Made by a program: the position numbers and the translations under genes. Source: Nocardioides jiangsuensis (GTDB taxonomy: Bacteria; Actinomycetota; Actinomycetes; Propionibacteriales; Nocardioidaceae). From it: DNA of 64,000 bases. The stretch covers positions 1,116,001 to 1,180,000 of the forward strand of contig NZ_JAIEZQ010000002.1 in the NCBI RefSeq assembly GCF_019679455.1. Reading direction: 5' to 3'. Of the stretch, positions 36,002 to 46,300 are shown in pieces. Each line of letters begins with the position of its first letter. Positions within the stretch are counted from its first letter, which is position 1. The notes under the pieces were generated by a model. The model did not search any database. It saw only the letters and a program-made list of their open reading frames with translations, and was not told the DNA's origin.

Positions 36002-38212
36002 ATGTCCCAGCAGCAGCACGTCGAGGTCGTCCACGAGCCGGTTGCCCAGAACCAGCAGGTCCTCTGGCAGCCTGTCGTGGGGGAGGAGACCACCAGGCTT
36101 CTGGCTGACTCCGACCTCGACGAGAACGCGCAGGGCAGCGTCGTGACCCAGGCGGTCGAGGTCCTGCAGCGGTGCGCCCCACCGAGGGCCAAGGGCGGCA
36201 GCAGGACCGGGTTGGTGGTCGGCTACGTCCAGAGCGGAAAGACCATGTCGTTCACGACGGTCATCGGGCTCGCCCGTGACAACGGCTTCCCGCTCGTGGT
36301 CCTGCTCGCGGGCACGAAGGAGAACCTCCACGAGCAGACAGCCAGCCGGCTGGCCAGGGACCTGGCGGTCGAGCGGGCCGGGGGACTGTCACCGTGGTAC
36401 ACCCTTCAGAACCCGAACCCGCACTCCGGGCAGGCCCAGTCGGTGGCCGACTTCGTCACCGGCATGCTCGACAGCTCGACGCCGGAGCAGTTCCGCCGTA
36501 CGACGGTCCTCACGGTGATGAAGAACCCGACCAGGCTAAAGCGGGTCAGGGAGTTCATCCAGGAGCTCGAGCAGTACGGCGTCGACCTAGACAAGGTCCC
36601 GGTGCTCGTAGTCGACGACGAGGCAGACCAGGCGGGGCTCAACGCAGGCGTAGCCAAGGACGACACGACTGCGACGTACCAGGGGATCATCGACCTGAGG
36701 AAGGCGCTCCCGCACCACAGCTACGTCATGTACACCGCGACCCCGCAGGCCCCCCTGCTGGTCAACCTCGCGGACACCCTGTCCCCGGACTTCGTCACGG
36801 TGCTGGAGCCGGGCGAGGGCTACACCGGTGGGCAGTACTTCTTCGACGAGCACAAAGGGACCTTCGTCAAGCGGCTGACCGATGTGGCCGTCACGGAGGC
36901 GCTCGACCCCGGCCTGGTGGAGCCGCCGGACGACCTGCAGCAGAGCATGGCGACCTACTTCCTGGTCCTGGCCAACCGGGGCAAAGGGCCGGTCTCGATG
37001 CTGGTGCACCCCTCCCACAAGACTGACCTCCACGACAGGTACGGCGGCTTCGTGCAGGCACTCCGTTCGAGCTGGCACGACCTGCTGAAGCGGCCCGAGG
37101 GCGACCCGGACCGCAGGGAGCTCGTGGAGACCTGGTTCGTCCCGGCGTACCAGGACCTCGCCAAGGGCGGCGCCGATCTGAAGCCGCTCGACGAGCTCCT
37201 GAAGCACATGGCGCACTGGATCGGCACCACCCAGGTGCGCGTCGTCAACTCCGGCACCCCGGCCGACAGCGACATCGCGTGGAACGCCTCGCCGAGCTGG
37301 ATCCTGGTCGGTGGCAACAAGCTCGACCGCGGCTTCACGGTCGAGGGGCTCGCGGTCACCTACATGCCACGCAAGCTGGGCGCCGGCCAGGTCGACTCCG
37401 TCCAGCAGCGCGCCCGGTTCTTCGGCTACAAGAATTCTTACGGGCTGCTATGCCGTGCCTGGCTCGCAGGCGGTACGGCGGACGCCTTCGAGCACTACGT
37501 GGAGCACGAGCAGCTGCTGCGGCAGGAGCTGCAGGATGTGGTGGAGAAGGGCATCAGCCTCAAGCAGTGGACGCGGATGATGCTGCTCGACCCGAAGTAC
37601 AAGCCGACCCGCAAGGCCGTGATCGACCTGCCCTACATGCACGGCCGAATTCCTGGCGACAGGTGGGTCTCGGTCAACCGGCTAGGCAGATACGGCAAGG
37701 AGGGCGCCAGCAACCGGCACACCGTCCAGGCCCTCATCAGCAAGCACAAGGCCGCCTTGACCACCGACACGCGCGACCAGCGGACGACCGAGGCCAAGCA
37801 CAAGGTCCTCTCGTTGCCGGTCGCGGAGCTGATCGAGCAGCTGCTCCTCGACTGGCAGGGGCACCCCGACGACCGGGCCCTGGTCAACCAGGCCGTCCTG
37901 CTGCTGCGGGCCAGGCTCGACGAGGAGCCGGACCTGGTGGCCGACGTCTACCTCATGGACAGCTGGGGCGTCAGGAAGCGGTCCGTGGGTGCTGACGGCT
38001 CGACCGTCACGCTCCAGCAGGGTCGCAGCCCCGATGGCTCCTACAAGGGGGACCAGCACTTCTTCACCGACGGGCGGGTCTCGGTTCAGCTGCACCTGGT
38101 CCAGCCCATCGGCGAGGACAAGAAGCCGATGGGTGACCCTGTGCCTGGTGTGAACCTCCGGGTCCCCGCCACGCTCGCCGGCGGCGTCCTCATCCAGTAC
38201 GAGGACGACTGA
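36002..38212 (+). CDS. Z1-domain superfamily II helicase-like ATPase
   Basis: The 736-residue protein has an altered Walker A, GYVQSGKT (74-81), a Walker B/DEAD box VDDEAD (204-209), the strand HHSYVMYTATPQAP and the motif VI-like QQRARFFGY, with NKLDRGFTVEGLAVTY ahead of it. These define the Z1 family, which occurs with MORC-like ATPases and methyltransferases in restriction systems. It probably couples ATP use to DNA movement for the nuclease partner. ATG 36002 follows AGGAGAGC; an ATG at 35987 would add five residues. Its stop overlaps the next ATG by one base (TGATG). Confidence 0.88.
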   Translation: MSQQQHVEVVHEPVAQNQQVLWQPVVGEETTRLLADSDLDENAQGSVVTQAVEVLQRCAPPRAKGGSRTGLVVGYVQSGKTMSFTTVIGLARDNGFPLVVLLAGTKENLHEQTASRLARDLAVERAGGLSPWYTLQNPNPHSGQAQSVADFVTGMLDSSTPEQFRRTTVLTVMKNPTRLKRVREFIQELEQYGVDLDKVPVLVVDDEADQAGLNAGVAKDDTTATYQGIIDLRKALPHHSYVMYTATPQAPLLVNLADTLSPDFVTVLEPGEGYTGGQYFFDEHKGTFVKRLTDVAVTEALDPGLVEPPDDLQQSMATYFLVLANRGKGPVSMLVHPSHKTDLHDRYGGFVQALRSSWHDLLKRPEGDPDRRELVETWFVPAYQDLAKGGADLKPLDELLKHMAHWIGTTQVRVVNSGTPADSDIAWNASPSWILVGGNKLDRGFTVEGLAVTYMPRKLGAGQVDSVQQRARFFGYKNSYGLLCRAWLAGGTADAFEHYVEHEQLLRQELQDVVEKGISLKQWTRMMLLDPKYKPTRKAVIDLPYMHGRIPGDRWVSVNRLGRYGKEGASNRHTVQALISKHKAALTTDTRDQRTTEAKHKVLSLPVAELIEQLLLDWQGHPDDRALVNQAVLLLRARLDEEPDLVADVYLMDSWGVRKRSVGADGSTVTLQQGRSPDGSYKGDQHFFTDGRVSVQLHLVQPIGEDKKPMGDPVPGVNLRVPATLAGGVLIQYEDD

Positions 38213-39177
38213 TGACCACGGGGGCCGACCTCCGGGCCACGCTTCAGCGCGTCACGCCTCCGGCGGACCACGGGTTCAGCGTCCTCCCGGTCCCGGGGGC
38301 CGACGGATACCGCGTGGGAAGGGGAGCGGACAACGCCGTGGCGCTCCTGACCCCCGCTGACCAGGCTCCAGAACCGCCCACCCGGCTCAGGCGCCTCTCC
38401 CTGGACCCGCGGCTGCGGTGCCGCGTCGAGGCCGAGGGGAGCACACTGGAGGACGACTTCGGCGTGGTGCAGTTCCACGTCGACGACGAGGCGCTGCTCC
38501 AGCCGTTCCTCGACGTCGCCGCCGCGGTGATCCGGATGCTGGGCAAGTCCCCGGCACCGGGCGAGGTGAGCACGGCGATGCGCCGGCTGGTCCGGCTCTT
38601 CGACCGGGCCGAGCCGGCACGGGGCAGCGTTCTGGGGCTGTGGGCCGAGCTCCTGGTGATCGACCGGTCGACGGACGTGGCTGGGATGGTGGACGCCTGG
38701 CACGCGTACGTAGACGCCAGGTTCGACTTCGCTGCCGCAGGCAGTCGCCTGGAGGTCAAGGCGACCACGAGGGACGCCCGCGTGCACGAGTTCGCGCTCA
38801 GGCAGTTGGTGCCTGTCGAGGGCGCCGAGGTGCTGGTAGCCAGCGTCATGACCACGGAGACCCACGCGGGCACCGCAATAGGTGAGCTGGTCTCGCGCGT
38901 CGAACGCCGCCTGGACGGGGACGCCACACGCCAGATGCGAGTGCACGAGCAGGTGGCCGCCACCCTGGGTCCCGACTGGGTGAGGCACACCGACCGCCGC
39001 TTTGACGAGCAGCAGGGGATACAGTCGCTCGTCGTTCTTCCTGCGGCGGCGATCCCACGCGTAGCATCGCCGCCGCCCGCGGTCATCGACGTCCGGCTCA
39101 CCGTTGACTGCACCGACGTACCACCCGAATACCACCCGAAAGGGCTGGCCGCTTTGATACGTTCAGTGACCAGCTAG
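38212..39177 (+). CDS. PD-(D/E)XK motif protein (DUF4420), likely nuclease subunit
   Basis: The 321-residue protein has the DUF4420 pattern: GLWAELLVI (helix with the first acidic residue), then FDFAAAGSRLEVKATTRD, giving a D-x(n)-E-x-K nuclease core, and HEFALRQL after it. In Z1/MORC cassettes this is the presumed restriction endonuclease. It is coupled to the Z1 gene by a TGATG overlap. In described cassettes an AIPR protein often follows; none is present here, and the next gene is pglW of the BREX set after 35 bases. Confidence 0.82.
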   Translation: MTTGADLRATLQRVTPPADHGFSVLPVPGADGYRVGRGADNAVALLTPADQAPEPPTRLRRLSLDPRLRCRVEAEGSTLEDDFGVVQFHVDDEALLQPFLDVAAAVIRMLGKSPAPGEVSTAMRRLVRLFDRAEPARGSVLGLWAELLVIDRSTDVAGMVDAWHAYVDARFDFAAAGSRLEVKATTRDARVHEFALRQLVPVEGAEVLVASVMTTETHAGTAIGELVSRVERRLDGDATRQMRVHEQVAATLGPDWVRHTDRRFDEQQGIQSLVVLPAAAIPRVASPPPAVIDVRLTVDCTDVPPEYHPKGLAALIRSVTS

Positions 39178-39212
39178 TAACCAGTTCTAGACAAGCAAGG
39201 GGGCCGACACCA

Positions 39213-42200
39213 GTGCGAGCGGACTCGGGGCGCTGGACTGAGGTGTCCCCGTCGCGCTACCCCCACGAGCGCGAGGGTCTGGAACACGTCCGGGACCAGC
39301 TGCCGGACGCGTCGCCGTACCACGCCTGGACGAACTTCGAGTTCGTCGCACTCGACGGCTCGCCCTACGAGGTCGACCTGCTCGTCCTCGGTCCCGCAGG
39401 CTTCCATCTCGTCGAGCTCAAGGCATGGTCCGGGACTATCCGCGGTGACGAGCTGGAGTGGCAGGAGCACAACCCTGGGGCTGGCCGGGTCATCACCAGG
39501 AGCAATCCGCTCGGCCTGACCCGGCGCAAGGCCCAGGCGTTCCGTTCCTGGTTGGAGCACCACGCTCGCCGTGAGGGTGGCTCGGTCAACGTGCCCTTCG
39601 TCCACGAGTCGCTCTTCCTGCACGGCCAGGCCGTCGACTGCCGGCTTCCCGAGCGGATCAAGCAGCGCGTGTTCGGGCGCGACGACGTGACGGGCAACCA
39701 CCTGAGGCGGATCGTGCTTGACCGGCTCACGATGCCGCCCGGCCGCGGCGCTCCTCTCGGACCGAACCGGGAGCGCGCCCTCGTCGAGCTGCTGAAGAAG
39801 ACGGGGGTACGGCGCCAGACCCGTGAGCTGAGGGCTGGCTCTTGGGTCCTCGACCCGGAGCCGGTCGACAGCGGCTGGGGGTGGCACGACAACATCGCCC
39901 ACCACGACCGCTTCTCCGACGAGGTGGCACGCGTCCGTCGCTGGTTCGTGCCGGCCGGTTCATCTGCCGGTGACGAGGCCGCCGTACGACGGGCTGCCGA
40001 GCGCGAGTACCGCATGCTGCGCGGCCTGGACCACCCAGGCTTGGTCAGCCCCAACGCCTACCTCGAGATGGAGGGTGCGGTCGCCGCGCTCGTCTACGAC
40101 TACGACCCCGATGCAGTCACGCTCGACCGGTGGGTGGAGCGTCGCGGCGGCAGCGCAGGCATCGACACGAAGCTGGATCTGCTCGCGGGCCTGGCTGAGG
40201 TGATCCGCTATGCCCACGAGCACGGCCTGGTCCACCGCGGCCTCAGCCCGTCGTCGGTGCTCGTCACTCCAGGCGGCGAGGTGCGGGTCAAGGACTGGCA
40301 GACCGCCGGCAGCGCAGACCCCACGACCACGACGGAGACCCACCACGCCCGTGACCTCCTGGTCCACGACAAGGAGGGACACACCGCCCTCTACGCAGCG
40401 CCAGAGACGGTCATGGGCGGCGCGACCGATCGCAAGGCCTCGGATGTCTTCTCGCTCGGCGCTCTGGCCTACCTCGTGCTCACCGGCGTCGCTCCGGCCG
40501 ACGAGCCGGTGTCGCTCCGCCAGCGTCTCCAGCGGGATGGGGGCCTCGACGTCAGCGCGGTGATGGACGCCCCTCCGCGGTACGTCGCCGACCTGGTGCT
40601 GGAGGCCACCCGTCCCGTCGTGAGCAGCCGCACCGCCAGCGTCGAGGACTTCGTCGCCGGGCTGGACCTGGTGCTCGAGGAGCTGACCGCACCCGAGGAG
40701 CCGAGGAGGACGGTCGACCCCCTGGACGCTCAGCCCGGCGACGAGCTGGAAGGCGGTCTCTCCGTCGTACGACGGCTCGGCGAGGGAGCCACGTCAAAGG
40801 CGCTTCTCGTCCGTCGTCCGGACGGCACCGAGCTGGTGCTCAAGGCAGCCCGGGACGACAGCAAGGCCCGTCGTCTCCACGAGGAGGCGGCAGCTCTGCA
40901 GAAGCTGCCCGGCTCCAACCTCGTGGCGAACCTCGTCGAGGGCCCGGTCGAGGTTGGGGGTCGGACCTGTCTGCTGGTGGGGATGGCGGGGCAGCGCACG
41001 CTCGCAGCCGAGATCAGTCGCGGCCGCCTTACCCTGGACCGCCTTCGCCGGTGGGGCCGTGACCTCCTCGAGATCGTCGCGCTGCTCGAGCACGAGGGCG
41101 TCGTCCACCGCGACATCAAACCGGCAAACCTCGGCGTCGTGACCCGCAAGAGCGACGGCCAGCCACATCTGGTGCTGTTCGACTTCTCCCTGTCCGGGGT
41201 GCCATCGAGCGATCTCGAGGCCGGGACCGCCGGCTACCGCGACCCGTTCCTGGGGGCACCGGCGCGACGCTCCTACGACCTTGCCGCCGAGACGTTCAGC
41301 GCGTCAGTGACCTTGCACGAGATGGCGACCGGTGCGCTGCCACGCTGGGGCGACGGGCGCACCGATCCGGCGATGCTGCACACCGAGGTCGCCCTCGAGC
41401 GATCAGCGTTCGACGAGACGGTCGCGGACGGGCTCGTGACGTTCTTTAGCAAGGCCCTCGCGCGTGACGCCGGCTCCCGCTTTCACAACCCGCAGGACAT
41501 GGCGCGGGCGTGGGACGCGGTCTTCATCGCGGCCGAGCAGCGCGAGTCCTCGCGCAACCCTGAGGAGGAGGCGGCACGCGCGACCCTGACCACGCCGCTG
41601 CCCCAGTCCGGCTTGTCGGCCAAGGCACTGTCCGCCTTGGAGCAGTACGTCGTAGCGACGGTCAAGGACCTGCTCGACCTTCCGCCGCTGGAGCTCTCGC
41701 GCATTTCGGGCGCCGCCCAGTCCACGAAGGACGAGGTCGTCCGGCTGGCGAAGCAGTGGCGTCGCCGGCTCGTCACCGGAACCGAGCTCCAGGCCAGCGG
41801 GGTCGACGCCCTCGTGCAGCTGCTGCTGCCGGCCGGCGACGCGGGAACTGTCCAGGACCGCGTGGTGCGGCTGATGCTGGGTCAGGTCGACCCGCTCACC
41901 CAGGGTGGTCCGCTGTCCTGGCCCACGGCCGTGCAGGTGGAGAACGAGCTCGACGTCACCCGCGCCGAGGTCACCCAGGCATGGCAGGAGCACCTGGCGA
42001 CGCTCGCCGACCGCCCGGCGGTCGCTGCGCTTCACGACCAGGTGCTCGAGATCCTGGACACCCTGCGCGGGACGGCAGTGGTCGACGAGCTCGCGCTGCG
42101 CCTCCTCGATCGCCGGGGGTCACACGCGGATGAGCCGCTGCGCACCGCCCAGACTCAGGGCCTCGTAAGGGTCGCCCTCGAGCTGCCCGGCACGTCCGCG

Positions 42201-43301
42201 ACCACCGCCGTACGACGCACCGGGGACCGCGTCCTGGTGACGGGCGGGCCCGACCTCGACCAGACATCTGCGGACGAGAACCTCGACGCAGCTCGGCTCC
42301 TCGGACAGACCGCGGAGACGCTCTGCCAGGGGGATGCGCTGGCGAGTCCGGCCACCGTACAGGAGCGGTTGCGCGAGACGGCTGAGCAGACGCCGCTCAG
42401 CGTCCTCTCGGACTCGCGGCTGCTCTCGCTCGCGGCTGCCGCTGGTGGGGTTGCTGTGAGCGCGAGGGGAGAGCTCTACCCGCCGGGCATGTCCGCAGCG
42501 CGCGCTCTCCGGCTCGCCGGCGGTGCTCTGGTCGCCGGAGCGTCAGGCCTGCACGAGGCCACCGTCCGGGCGCGGGTGCGCTCCCGGTTCCCCGAGGCTC
42601 AGGAGCTTCCCAACAGACCGGAGCTTACGAGGCTCATCGAGCAGGCTGGGCTCGACCTGCACTGGAACGGCGACGCGTACGCGCCCAAGGCGTCACTGAC
42701 TGGGGCCGCCTCCAGCGTCAGCAGCACCTGGCACGGCGATCAGGCAACGGGTGACCTGGCAGCCGTCGGCGCCCGGCTGGAGCGCAGCCTGAAGGAGAGC
42801 GGCTTCCTTGCACTGTCGGTGCCCCACAGGTACGCCGTCGACGCCCAGACGCGACTCCTCGCCGAGCACGACCTGGTCCACCTCGACCTGAACCGATGGC
42901 TCCTGGAGCGGCTGCGGGAACTTGCCAGCAGCACAGGGGCGGACTGGCAGTTCGTTCTGCGAGCGGACAGCAAAGACAGGCACGACCCGCAGCGCACTGA
43001 GCTCAACGGCATCGTCCGACACGTCGCCCAGGCACTTCCCGAGCTGGTGAATGGGCAGGAGGGACCTGTGCTGCTGACCGGTGCCGGGGTTCTTGCCCGA
43101 CACGGCTGCGTCGACCTGCTCCAGCCTCTCGCCGCGCTGGACGCAGCCCGCCCGCACGCCGTGTGGCTCCTCGTGCCACGCTCCAGCGCTAGTTTCCCTC
43201 CCACTCTCGACGGTCAGGCTCTGCCGCTGGCGGCGCCCACCCAGGCCGTCGAGATCCCGATCGCCTGGGCCGTCTCCACGCCCACGTCCGTCCCCGCCTG
43301 A
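39213..43301 (+). CDS. pglW: PglW: NERD domain and tandem protein kinase (BREX type 2)
   Basis: The 1362-residue protein starts with a NERD domain (HAWTNFEFVALDG, EVDLLVLGPAGFHLVELKAW; residues ~30-110). A first kinase-like domain follows with HRGLSPSSV (341-349) in place of HRDLKPxN and KDW in place of DFG, so it is probably inactive. A second kinase domain (~510-770) has an intact GEGATSK loop, HRDIKPANL (632-640) and DFS (657-659). The C-terminal ~500 residues are helical and winged-helix-like. In the Pgl system of Streptomyces coelicolor PglW is a Ser/Thr kinase needed for phage resistance. The start is GTG 39213 after AAGGGGG. Confidence 0.9.
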   Translation: MRADSGRWTEVSPSRYPHEREGLEHVRDQLPDASPYHAWTNFEFVALDGSPYEVDLLVLGPAGFHLVELKAWSGTIRGDELEWQEHNPGAGRVITRSNPLGLTRRKAQAFRSWLEHHARREGGSVNVPFVHESLFLHGQAVDCRLPERIKQRVFGRDDVTGNHLRRIVLDRLTMPPGRGAPLGPNRERALVELLKKTGVRRQTRELRAGSWVLDPEPVDSGWGWHDNIAHHDRFSDEVARVRRWFVPAGSSAGDEAAVRRAAEREYRMLRGLDHPGLVSPNAYLEMEGAVAALVYDYDPDAVTLDRWVERRGGSAGIDTKLDLLAGLAEVIRYAHEHGLVHRGLSPSSVLVTPGGEVRVKDWQTAGSADPTTTTETHHARDLLVHDKEGHTALYAAPETVMGGATDRKASDVFSLGALAYLVLTGVAPADEPVSLRQRLQRDGGLDVSAVMDAPPRYVADLVLEATRPVVSSRTASVEDFVAGLDLVLEELTAPEEPRRTVDPLDAQPGDELEGGLSVVRRLGEGATSKALLVRRPDGTELVLKAARDDSKARRLHEEAAALQKLPGSNLVANLVEGPVEVGGRTCLLVGMAGQRTLAAEISRGRLTLDRLRRWGRDLLEIVALLEHEGVVHRDIKPANLGVVTRKSDGQPHLVLFDFSLSGVPSSDLEAGTAGYRDPFLGAPARRSYDLAAETFSASVTLHEMATGALPRWGDGRTDPAMLHTEVALERSAFDETVADGLVTFFSKALARDAGSRFHNPQDMARAWDAVFIAAEQRESSRNPEEEAARATLTTPLPQSGLSAKALSALEQYVVATVKDLLDLPPLELSRISGAAQSTKDEVVRLAKQWRRRLVTGTELQASGVDALVQLLLPAGDAGTVQDRVVRLMLGQVDPLTQGGPLSWPTAVQVENELDVTRAEVTQAWQEHLATLADRPAVAALHDQVLEILDTLRGTAVVDELALRLLDRRGSHADEPLRTAQTQGLVRVALELPGTSATTAVRRTGDRVLVTGGPDLDQTSADENLDAARLLGQTAETLCQGDALASPATVQERLRETAEQTPLSVLSDSRLLSLAAAAGGVAVSARGELYPPGMSAARALRLAGGALVAGASGLHEATVRARVRSRFPEAQELPNRPELTRLIEQAGLDLHWNGDAYAPKASLTGAASSVSSTWHGDQATGDLAAVGARLERSLKESGFLALSVPHRYAVDAQTRLLAEHDLVHLDLNRWLLERLRELASSTGADWQFVLRADSKDRHDPQRTELNGIVRHVAQALPELVNGQEGPVLLTGAGVLARHGCVDLLQPLAALDAARPHAVWLLVPRSSASFPPTLDGQALPLAAPTQAVEIPIAWAVSTPTSVPA

Positions 43302-43314
43302 CCAGGAGCATTCC

Positions 43315-46300
43315 GTGACCGTCGACCAGCGCGCCCTCCTCGCCGACCTGCAGAAGCAGGTCCTGCTCTTCGAGGACGACATCCGTGAGCGCGCCGCCGC
43401 CACCCCCGAGGTCAAGGCGCGGCTCGCGGAGGAGCACCGCAGGGCTCTCGAGGTAGGCCGCACCGCCACCGGGTACACCGAGTGGCTCGACAGCCAGGTG
43501 ACCCAGGCGGCGGTGGCGTGGGTCCTCGGCACGGTCTTCGTGCGGTTCTGCGAGGACAACCGGCTGATCGACGACGCGTGGATCTCTGGCCCAGGTGACC
43601 GCATGCGTGAGGCGGGGGAGCGGCAGACCCAGTTCCTCATCGACCAGCCGCACCTGAACGACCGCGACTGGCTGCTCGCCGCGTTCGGGCACCTGGCGGA
43701 GCACCCGGCTGTGGCGCCGCTGTTCAACCGCGACCACAACCCGCTCTACCGGTTGGAGATCTCGGCGGACGGGACCGAGTCCCTCGTCGCCTTCTGGCGG
43801 AAGCGCGGCGACGACGGAGCGGTCGTCCACGACTTCACCGACGCGGCGCTGTCCACGCGGTTCCTCGGTGACCTCTACCAGGACTTGTCCGCCGCGGCGC
43901 GGAAGATGTACGCGCTCCTGCAGACCCCGGAGTTCGTCGAGGAGCTCATCCTTGACCTCACCCTTGACCCGGCGATCGACACCTTCGGCCTCGAGGACCT
44001 GAAACTGATCGATCCGACCTGTGGGTCCGGGCACTTCCTCACAGGCGCGTTCGACCGGTTGCTCGACCGCTGGACCAAGCATGCACCCGGCATGGACCTG
44101 CGAGAGCGCGTGCAGAGGTCGCTCGACTCTATCCACGGCGTGGACGTGAACCCGTTCGCCAGCGCGATCGCGAAGTTCCGCCTGACTGTGTCCGCCCTGC
44201 GGGCCTCGGGCCTGAGCAGGCTCAAGGACGCACCGGGCTACAAGCTGCACATCGGCACCGGCGACTCGCTGCTCCACGGCAAGGCCGATGGCCAGCTCTT
44301 CGACTCTGGCCTCGCCCACCACCAGTACGCCAGCGAGGACCTGGACGAGCATCCGAGCATCCTCAAGCGCGGCCGGTACCACGTCGTCGTCGGCAACCCG
44401 CCCTACATCACCGTCAAGGACAAGGCCCTCAACGAGGCCTACCGCGCCGGGTACGACACCTGCTACCGGTCGTATGCGCTCTCGGTGCCGTTCGCCGAGC
44501 TCTTCTTCAAACTGGCGGTTTCGGACCCAGGCAGACCGGGGTACGTCGGTCAGATCACCTCGAACTCGTTCATGAAGCGGGAGTTCGGCAAGAAGCTCGT
44601 CGAGGAGTTCTTTCCCCGCCAGGACCTCACTCACGTCATCGACACCTCGGGTGCGTACATCCCTGGACACGGGACGCCTACCGTGATCTTGGTAGGTCGC
44701 CGCCGGATCCCGCGGACCCAAACCCTTCGGGCAGTGCTGGGGATCCGTGGCGAACCATCCGCTCCAGGCGACCCGGCCAAGGGCTCCGTCTGGCGCTCGA
44801 TCGTTGAGCACCTCACGGAGCCTGGGTTCGAGAACGCTTACATCTCTGTCAGCGACCTCCCTCGAGACCGGCTCAACGCGCACCCATGGTCACTTGCCGG
44901 CGGCGGTGCTGACGAGTTGAAGGCCATTGTCGAATCAGATCGCACTAGGCTCGGCCAATTGGCAAGCGCAATCGGATACATCGCTCAAACCAACGCTGAT
45001 GATGCATTCTTCGCTGACGGGTCGGCAATGACTCGCGCAGGAGTGGAGGAGCACATATTGCGTGATGTCGCGGTCGGCGACGCAGTGCGCGACTTCCGCA
45101 TTAGCGAAATGGTGCGCGGAATCTTCCCATATCAGGGAGCTCGGCCCGCTCTTGCTGAGGGCTCACAGGCCTTCAAGTACCTCTGGCCGAACAGGACCAT
45201 TCTTGGAAATCGGGCCACCTTCTCGCGCCTGACGTATTTCACGGAGGGCCGGCCGTGGTTTGAGTGGCATCAAGTCGCCCATGAACGACTGAAGGACCCT
45301 CGGTCTCTCACCTATGCGTTTGTGGCGACGCACAACCACTTCGTCTTTGACCAGAGCGGCCAAGTCGGCAACCGCTCTGCCCCGGTGGTCAAACTGCCCG
45401 AATCAGCCACAGAGGACGACCACCTCGCATTGCTTGGGGTCCTGAACTCGTCCACCGCCTGCTTCTGGCTGAAACAGGTAAGCCACAACAAGGGCAGTAC
45501 GGTCGATCAGCGTGGCGCGCGGCAGACCACAGTGGACTGGGAGAACTTCTACGAGTTCACCGGCACCAAGCTCAATGAGTTCCCGCTCCCCGACGGATCC
45601 CCCTTGGAGCTCGTGCGCGAGATGGAGGAGGCCCTCCTCAAGCTATGGCACCATCACCCACGCCACCATGCCGAGTTCGGGAGCGTCGGAGACCGTGACA
45701 TCTTGCTGGATGCTCAACGCGGCTATGCTGCGGCACGCGCTCGCATGGTTTCCCTTCAGGAGGAGATGGACTGGGCGGTCTACTGGCTCTACGGGCTTGT
45801 GGAGGAGGATCTCTCGTGCCCGGTGCACCTCTTGCCAGGTGTAGAGCTCGGCCATCGTGCATTCGAGATCGCACTTGCCAGGAAGGTTGCGGCCGGAGAG
45901 GCTGACGACGCCTGGTTCACCCGGCACAGGTCTAAGCCGACCACGGAGATCCCGGACCACTGGCCGGGTGAGTACCGTGAACTCGTGCAGCGACGGCTGG
46001 ACCTGCTCGAGAGTCATCCGCATCTGACACTCCTGGAACGGCCAGAGTGCAAGCGGCGCTGGGCCTCCGACCCGTGGGACGTCATGGTCCGGGAGGCGCA
46101 GGAGGGTTGGTTGCTCGACCGTCTCGAGAACGAGCAACTCTGGCGCGACTCAGCAGGAAGACCTGTCGCGCAGTCCATTGCCCAGCTGACGGACCGGCTC
46201 GCCGCGGACCAGGAGTTCCTCGCCACCCTTGAACTGTGGGCTGGGCGGACCATCTCCGACGTGGCCGCCGAGCTCGGCCGTCTCGTCGGCGAGGAACACG

